Of a stretch of DNA of 64,000 bases, positions 36,201 to 45,400 are shown piece after piece. The notes beneath the pieces were generated by a model. The model had not been told where the DNA came from and ran no database searches. It saw nothing but the letters and a program-made list of their open reading frames with translations. Origin of the DNA: Acholoe squamosa (Eukaryota; Annelida; Polychaeta; Phyllodocida; Polynoidae); contig OX439042.1 in the NCBI GenBank assembly GCA_949317995.1, positions 12,131,174 through 12,195,173 of the forward strand, given 5' to 3'. How positions within the stretch are numbered: position 1 is the first letter of the stretch; every line of letters starts with the position of its first letter. A program made the position numbers and the translations under genes.

Positions 36201-37927
36201 AGATATCACTATCATATGGTGAGGAGAATCGTCTCACGCCCAGGAGATTCGTCTCATGCCCGGGAGATTCGTCTCATGCCCAGCAGTATAAGACTGAACT
36301 ACTCAATATGCCGCTTGGTCACCCTCCTATGTGAACCAATACCGAAAATACCTGTTTCCCTTTACTTTCACTAGATTTTCATGTTATTACTTGTATAAGA
36401 TCGGTGTATTCAATACCATTTTCACATAAGATCTTGCAGGGTTAAAGCCTCTTTGGGGTGGGGAGATTCGTCTCATGCCCTCTTTCAGCAGTTCTCAAAG
36501 CCATATGCGTGTAGGCAGCCCTGGTAACAATATACAAGGCTGAACCTATGGTCATACCTAACTTATTCATGGATAAATAGATAAGGTAACCCACATTTAT
36601 ATACATCTATCTTATTTGATAAGAAGGTATGTAGAAAACGGAGGGATTTCTCAGTGCTGCACAAAATCAAATCATTCTCTCTCAGTCTAGAAAATGAAGG
36701 AGATCAGACAAAAAGTAGGTGTTCTATGGTTCATATCATAGGGTAAAGTGTCTACTTTGATTACCATTTACTCTAATGAAGATAAATATGCAGGGGTAGG
36801 GCGTGAGACGAATCTCCCCCTCTTTTTCCAGATTATGACACCTTATCTTTGCCACTATGCTGTAGATTTAGTTTCATATTTAACCTACACCCCATATGTG
36901 GACTTTATGGCCCAATACCTGTAGTATACACCCATACAATCTTTTCCATGTGCTATCAAATTTATTTGGGGCTCCAGTCAGCCCTAATCACGACAGGTCG
37001 TGCCCATTGTCCATATAATCTTACATGGTTGGGAACACAAATTTGTCTTAATACATATAATAAATATAGAGGAAATAGTGAGTCCATAGGTATGACACAT
37101 CAACGTTATCTATGGAACCCAACATATTAATGTAATGTATCTAAAGTCACCTAATGCTTTTTACCACAGTTGATAAATGTGTTTGGATATTCAATTGCCA
37201 TTGGTATGACTGCAGCCTGTGATGCCTCATTTGCTCAGGTATACCTTCAACTGTGTTTATAGATATATACAGTATTATAAGATGACTTTTCGACTTATCA
37301 GACAACAGGGAAAAGAGATACATTTTACTGTTTTCTGAAATTTGACTAATAAGTATGGGAATTGCATCAATATATTTCAATCTACCGTAATACCCCGTGT
37401 AGAAGGGGCGCCTTATAGGTGAGGATGCCCCCTTGGTGCGCCTTATGGAAGCAGCAAACGTTGAAGGAGGGTTTTCTCTAATATCTCTACTATATTTCTC
37501 AACCCCCATACAGTTGTAAAAGGGTGTGGGGAAGGGTCCAAGATGGCCATATGTCTTCGAATTTTTAAAATCCATTGATTAGAACAAAGGTTATGTCACT
37601 TTTAATATTTTCTATTCTATCCCCAAAGTGTGGGTGCACCCTATACGCAGGGTGGGCCTTATGTGCGGGGTATTACGGTAGTGTATACAGTCTGGAATTA
37701 AAGTACTTTTTCGATAATCTCCTCTTATAGATCATTCGCAAATGTAAGTGTCGACCATATTCTTGAATGTGCATTATTTTTTTTAACCCAACACAAACTC
37801 AACTTTTTATAGGGAAAGGCACCGCAGGCCTTTGATACTAGAACTAAGCAGAACAAAACTACACTTGAAACACTCACTACTATTAAAATTGGTGGCATGA
37901 TGGATGATAGTAAAATAAGTTTGTCAC

Positions 37928-38007
<80 letters not shown>

Positions 38008-41000
38008 CTTCAGGGCAGTTCCGCTATATGTTTCATGTTTCAGACCTTTGGGGGAAACAACAAGAAGATGATGGGTGCCTATCTACAGAAATGTAAGAAT
38101 TACCATTGATGAAGAATACAAAGGACAATGCATATTACTCATTTGAAAACAAGTTTCTATTAGTTGTATCGAGGGGGTCTTTGCTAAAAGAGAAGTAGCA
38201 CACATGAATGAATTATTTTCAAGGGGGTGAATTAGATTGTTATGTAATGTCTTTTTTATATACTTATCTACAAGGAATATCCATATCACATGATCTTCAA
38301 GTTCTACCTTCTCCACAGGTCTGTTTATCATCATGCTGTCTGTGTTCCCATGTTATGCCATTCACCTTAACATTGAGGGGCTGCTGCAGCTTGTGGGACA
38401 GGACACTGAAGTAGCCAGGTAAGAGACAGCTACAGATACCTCGCATGAGTATACAAGGTGCTATCGTTATATCACTCAATGTGTAGTTTGAGCAGAATAT
38501 TAAGCGATTAATGTATTGATATTCTAGGACAAGGTGAGGTTTGCTTGAAATATTCACCCGACTGCGGAGCGGGAAGTTGAATATTTCAAGCTAACCTCAC
38601 CTCGTTTATAGCACTTATTCATCCATTATGTATGAATTTCTTACCTTATAACCCCAGAATTAATCCAGGAGAAGACATTTTGTAAGTTCACATGATCTGC
38701 ACGGTTTGCCAAGCCGTCGTGGCCATGTTTTCACTCTGCCCGACATACCTCCACCTTTACACACATTTTTCGGGTATAATCCAAGCATGTCAAGTCCTGT
38801 ACTTCTAGCACCGCCAAATATACGATCTCTAGTTGGTCTTCTCCTACATTTTGTCTCCATTTTCTTTGAAATAAATGAGAATCCAATGATTTTACATAGT
38901 GATCCAACGCACACGGCCCTGTACATGGCCATTGCGTCTTGTTTATGAAGCGGGGAGGTGCCCGGTTGTAAGAACTAGGTGAGATACGCATCGAACAAGG
39001 TATCGCCAGACGGGGCGGGTGCCGACCTGTATCGCTATGGAAAATCAATGGATTCTTATTAATTTCAAACAAAATGGAGAAATTAGGCATGGCATGTTCA
39101 TAAAGGATATCTAAGGATGTTTCTCTGTTAATAACTCCAGCTGGCACCATTGGATTCTATGCTAACAAGGTGTGTAAACTTCAGGTATGTCGGAACACTT
39201 TTTCAAATCCTCCATGTGCATTTGTTTCTAGCACCGGTCGGCTTGGTATAGTGGACAGCGAGCTCGTCTACTGCCACAGCAGCCGGGGAACGATTCCCCG
39301 TTGAACCCTGAACGGTTTTTACAGGAAATTAATGGAGTAGTTGACTTTGTATAATTCGCCAATTTATTAACTTGCTCAGGTTCTAACCAGGATCGTCTTA
39401 GAAAAAAAAAATGAAGTCTCAGAGTGTGGTTATACCCTGATAACGGAACGGGGTTATGACCAAAAAAGCACTGAATCGTGAGATAATAAGCTATTAATGG
39501 ATGAATAACCTACCACAAGTGGTGTTTGGTGGGTTTGAATTCACCAAAGACCAATTGTGGTAGAATATTTATCCATAAATAGATCATAAACTATGCAGGT
39601 TTAGCAAATTATATCAATTATTGACATAGAAAGTTGCAATTACTGTACATAAAAGTATGATTATGAGTCTCTATGACTACTGTAGTCACATTTATTTCGA
39701 ATGTAGTAATGATGACAATCCGAAGAAACCCTTATGACTAGGGGATAGAACCTGTTTCCGGTGCAGTGTAGACAACTGACTTGCTACATGTGATATCTGG
39801 TGTTTAGAAGTTAAGTCGTAGGTGAGATATGTTACTATTCAGAGTGATGTACAAACTCTCTAAGGAAAAAAAACTTATATTGAGCGAAGACACAATGACT
39901 GATTGACCAGATAATTTTGGTGCAATCTTAAAATGTTTTGAATGTAAGAGCATGCTGCACGGCTTTATTTTGCATACAAATATTTTTCTGTTTCAGGCTT
40001 GTTGGACGGTACCTCCTTATCCACACCCCTGGGACATTTGTAAGTACTCAATCAGAATGCCATGTCATAGGAGCAAGCTACATATTAATGTGATGAGGAT
40101 GATTATTTCAGTTACAGTCTCACAAGTAGGAGATCCTGGTTATTTATATAATGATTTAGGTCCTAAATCAAAGTCTGTGTTGATTTAGCATCAGGCGTAG
40201 TGCTTACTTGAAATATAAATTTATACATTTTCTTGTTACAGTCAGCATTCCTGTTTCTAATTCTGCAAAAATACTTTCAGTGCCAGGTGAGTATGATCAA
40301 ATATTTTAATATTTGGTGCTGATTACTTTCGCAACCTGCCAATGTCAAGAGTCCTTCACATGGGTATTCTAACCGAAGATTGAAAATTGTGTAAAAAAAA
40401 AAACAATTAGTTTAAGAATCAACAAAAGGGATTGATGAAGTAATACAGAAAAAAAAGAGAAAATTGAAAAAAAAAAGAAAAAAATCTACAGAAAATGATT
40501 TCTTGCCCCTATCATTGCTATCTTACACAGAACATAGTTTACCCAGATATCTGGATGGGTGTTGTGGCCCATGCTATTCATGCTGTCCTACAGTATGTGC
40601 TCCTCTACCAACTTAACATGGGAGTTGAGTAAGTCTATTCTTTCTTCTATTAAGTGATTATTTAATGTATGTATACATCTTTCTGTTAGAAATAAAATAT
40701 GTACATGAACATGTAAATAGATAAAACATACTCATGAAGGCATGACCATATGTACGACCATACTGCCACCTGGGGGAATACTCTCATCTTTTGAACCGTG
40801 AACACCATATCTTCCATGATTTAACTTTTTATTCTAGTGGATCTGCTATTGCACAAGCATCCTACTATATCATCAGTCTCTTGTTCCGGGTTTTATATTT
40901 CTTCTACTCCAACAAGGTTAAAGTGACTTGGGGCGGTAAGTCAGGCCACCATTGAATTCTGCACCATTGTTGGTTTTAATTGTTCATCTGGTTAGTCATG

Positions 41001-42394
41001 TAATTATATTCAAGCAAATGATTACATAAATTTGCACTTTGTTGGATATGCTCTGGCTACCTGTGGATTTATAATTTCAATTATGTTGGGCCAGTCCTGG
41101 ACCTGATTCTACAGTAATTTCTCCTCTAGAAGAAATTCCATTCACTTTATAAAAAGGACATCTATCAGATAATTATTGTCAAAATGTCATACATGGGCCC
41201 CCTGGGAGGCCCCGCCAAAACATATATAATTTCAATATTAAGTGCTGCTCATACAGAGCAGTCATAGTGCATTACCTATGACCTTCCATTGTAATTTTGA
41301 GGGTTTCGAATTTCAGTGTCTGTGCTCAGAAGTACCTTTAAAAGAATGCCTTCCTGAACCTGCTGTTTATTGCTTTCAGGGTGGACATGGCAGTGCTTCA
41401 CCAACTGGGGCCCGCTGGCTAAGCTCGCTGTGTATGGGTCTGTTCTATTTTGTGCTGAGTGGTGGGCGTATGAGGTATGCACAATACTAGCAGGTCAGTT
41501 ACACCTCACTGAATCAGAAGGGCATTTCAATTCAACGTAGTATAATTCTATTTCTTTTGCTGCTACAGTTTCAGATTAAGGAAATCTATGTTTCCATTTC
41601 ATGAAGCAATCAAAAAGGTCTACCAACGCCCCAATATTTCAGCTACGACAAGGTCACAGAGCATTCAGAGCAAGAACTGGTTACTGGACAGCAGCAGCTC
41701 ACAATTAATGTCATCATTCTTATCTTAAAGTTGGTGCAAAAACAGATTTAAAAATTTGTGAAAACATGTCTAAATCATCTCTAAATGCTAATCTCTTGTG
41801 CTATGCATACACTGTTCAAATCACTGTTTGCACGTAGGGCCTCGTAATGATGTGCCCAATCACGACACAGTACACTTCACTGGATAGCCCCTAGCATTCC
41901 TGCTTACCGTGGTACCACCTGTTGGCTAGTCTGACATATGTTTAGTGGTTGAAAATGAGGACAAATTAAAAGGATAGGAATAAATTTATACAGGACATAG
42001 GTATTCTATGTTTTGGAGCAGAAATATTTCATATAATCATTAGATATTTTAGCACATGGTGTAGATTATTGTCTACATTGTAATTAAAGAGAAACCCTAA
42101 ATTTCATACTGTGACAGCTCACTTTCTTTAATCATCAATCTGGTGCAGAAAATAAAACATGAGATAATTTATTTGCTTTGCCATAGGCCATAATAGACAG
42201 AGAATTCCCCAACCCTTACCTCTATTGGTGTATAGATCAATTCATCTGAAAATCATTCAGCTTTTTACTACCATCTGCCATTCAAAGAATAAATAAGATG
42301 TTCTAATTTACAGGCATACTTGGGACAGCGGAACTTGGTGCACAAACCGTTGCATTCAATATTAATGAATTTGCCTTTGCAGTAAGTAAACATA

Positions 42395-42459
<65 letters not shown>

Positions 42460-45400
42460 GCTCTATATACCATACTCATTGTAGAGAGCACACATGCTCA
42501 AATAAGCACAGATTCCTTTTTACATACCTAAGTGCACACCACTGCAAACACTTTAGGGATGCACATGTTTATTAGAATTAGCTTATTAGAATGTCTTTTT
42601 TAAGCATCAAGAATTGAATCTCCTCACATAAATTCCTGTTATAGTTTTTTTTTGTTAGAACCCCTCTGCTTCCTTTACTAGATCCCTGCTGGATTTGCTC
42701 AAGCAACAATCATCCAAATGGGGCAGTACCTAGGGGCTGGGAAGCCACAAGAAGCCAAGACAATATCCAACATATCCTCCGTCTATGTTGGTGGGTATCT
42801 AAGACATCATGCAATGCATTAATGCACCCTACCGCGTAATGCTTCAGAAGGGGGGCTGACTGGTGTTACATAATTAGGGAGGGTGGGGGTAGGTTATTTT
42901 GTTACAAAGTGTAACAAGGGGGATTCAAAAAATGACCAAGTTTATGTTACGTAATATTTGAGTGGCCTCCCTGCTTGGAATATTTCTCAAGTGAGCAAGA
43001 TAAAAAAGAAATTGGTTGAACCCCATCTAACATGTCACACCTGGTTCAGACTCTTTCAGTTGAAAACAGGGCCTACCTAAGGTATTGGCTCTAACCTTAT
43101 CAACATAAGCGAAAAGGTTGTCAATGAGAACAATCCGCACCTAGGGCTACAAGATAAATTTGACGAGTTACTTTCTGCTAATTTTCAAGACCCTATTTCT
43201 TTCAACACCTTGTGCTCATAATGCATTGTTTTCATGTTTCAGTTATAATTGGTGTAATTTTCCTCATTATCATATTGGCGTTCCCTGATGTGCTTGGCAG
43301 GATTTTTACCAATGACGAGTAAGTATTGAAAATTGAAGCACAATTGTTGTTTGTATCCTCATGCATAGCCCGGACAATGCTTTCTAATTTGCACAAACCA
43401 TGTATTGTGAAGAGAACATTCCTGCTATTGCTGTAGTTATGCACCTGTTTGACGATGCACTTGAATAGGAATTTGAGACAATTTAAAGAGAGCATCCAAG
43501 TTTCAGAGGATGCTAAGCCTGTGCTCAAATGAGATGTACACTTATTTGAGACCCTTGCGCGTAAAAGGGCAATTATGGTATGTTGATCACATTGAGTGGA
43601 TACACAGGTGAATCACTCCATACTAGTTGATGCACTTGGGGCATCACAAAGACAAAGTAGCATGAATAGAACAATGAGGGATCATACCCAGCAAATTGTC
43701 GTTATCTGTCGCCATGATTGGTCATCAATGGTGACTCCTTTCTGAGTGATAACTCACTGCGTCATCTTTCGCCACTGTGTGTCAGTCTCACATGGCATGG
43801 CAATTTATCACAACAGTCACCAACATGATCTCACTCACTGCGTGAGTATGTGCCACCCCTTGTCATCCCTCACAAAGCATGGTGACTTATCACCACCATC
43901 GCCAACATGGATCTAACTCACTGCGTGAGTATGTGCCACTGCCTGTCAACTCTCACTCAGAATGGCGGCTTATCACAAGCATCGCCAACATGGATCTGAC
44001 TCACTCTGTGATTATGTACCACTCCCGTGCCACTGGCATCAACTCTCACACATAATGGCGACTTATCACTACCATTGCCAACATTGGTCTCACTCAATGC
44101 GTGAACTTGTGTCACTCCATGTCAATGCTCTCTAAGGATTGCATCATCTGTCACTCACTCTCACTAAGAATGGCAACTTATCACCACCATTGCCAGCCTT
44201 TGTCTCACTCAATGCGTGAATTTGTGTCACTCCAAGTCAATGCTCTCTGAGGATTGCATCATCTGTCACTCACTCTCACTCACAGTGGCAACTTATCACC
44301 ACCGTTGCCAAAGGTGTTGAGACAGCACCACTGTTCCACATGTAGCCTATCTAGGAAGTGTGGGCATGAAGTATAAGTCCCATACGTATCAAATGTGCTT
44401 TGTTTCACACTGATTTCCATGTAATACTTCAGAGTTGAATCAAACAAGATTATATAGAGAGAATATCAATTGAATTTAGATAGAGGTATCTCTAAAATGA
44501 AAGCAACTATCCATAAACACCTTTTCTCTGGTTACAGGAAAAATACATAGGGAAATATCAACATGAACACCTTGTCTGTGGTTAGAGGGAAGATACATAT
44601 GGCAATACCTTCTCTGGCAAAACATACTTTGATCTGGCAGATGTGAGGCTGCATGATTACCAATGTCGATGATCATGAGCTTTTCATCTAACAAGGTGAG
44701 TGATCACAAGCGTCGCCATCACTGTTGAGTCTGAGTGATCACCACTCTCGCCATCCATGGTGAACCTGCGCTATGATGTGGTACGCGTTTCACCTAGCGA
44801 GGTGAGTGATCACTCATGTCGCCATCCCTGGTGAGGATGAGTGATCACTCATGTCGCCATCCCTGGTGAGGATGAGTGATCACGATCCTCGCCATCCCTG
44901 GTGAACATGTGCTATGACGAGGTGCGTGTTTCATCTAGCGAGGTGGGTGATCACCCGCGTCGCCATCCCTGGTGAGTCTGAGTGATCACCATCCTCGCCA
45001 TCTGAGGTGAGGCCATGTGATCACCACCATTGCTATTCCTGGTGATCTTGTGCTATAGCGACGTCGTGTTCCATCTAGCGACATGTGTGAGCCACTTCAC
45101 ACAGGTTGACGAGGAGTCACAACAATTTGCTGGGTACAGACTTTAGAGGATCAACCTTTTCCTTATATCACACAGGGATGTGCTGGCTATCATTGTTTCT
45201 GTTATGCCCATCCTGGCTTTCTACTTATTCATAACCGGCCTGACTGTAAGTATAAAATTAGCAAATAAGTCAGTGTGAAACACATAAAAGGCATATACAT
45301 ATGGGGCATCCATAAAATTAATGATGCTGTGTAGCAAAGAGAGTGGGGAGGTGGGGGGTCCAAGCCTGCTGAATATTTGGATATTAAAAGCATAACAAAG

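Larger units (their letters stand above)
33072..36817. repeat. Dispersed 19-20-bp motif GGAGATTCGTCTCACGCCC, about nine copies
   Basis: Copies are at about 33072-33091, 33236-33254, 36035-36053, 36054-36075 (degenerate), 36223-36241, 36241-36261, 36261-36281 and 36461-36480, with an inverted copy at 36798-36817. Three at 36223-36281 are head-to-tail. They lie on both sides of a LINE, which probably inserted into a repeat-bearing stretch. No known element is recognised. Confidence 0.75.

Noticed and set aside
37897..38109. Open frame with a long Tyr-Ile run
   Set aside because: It is a translation of the (TA)n microsatellite.
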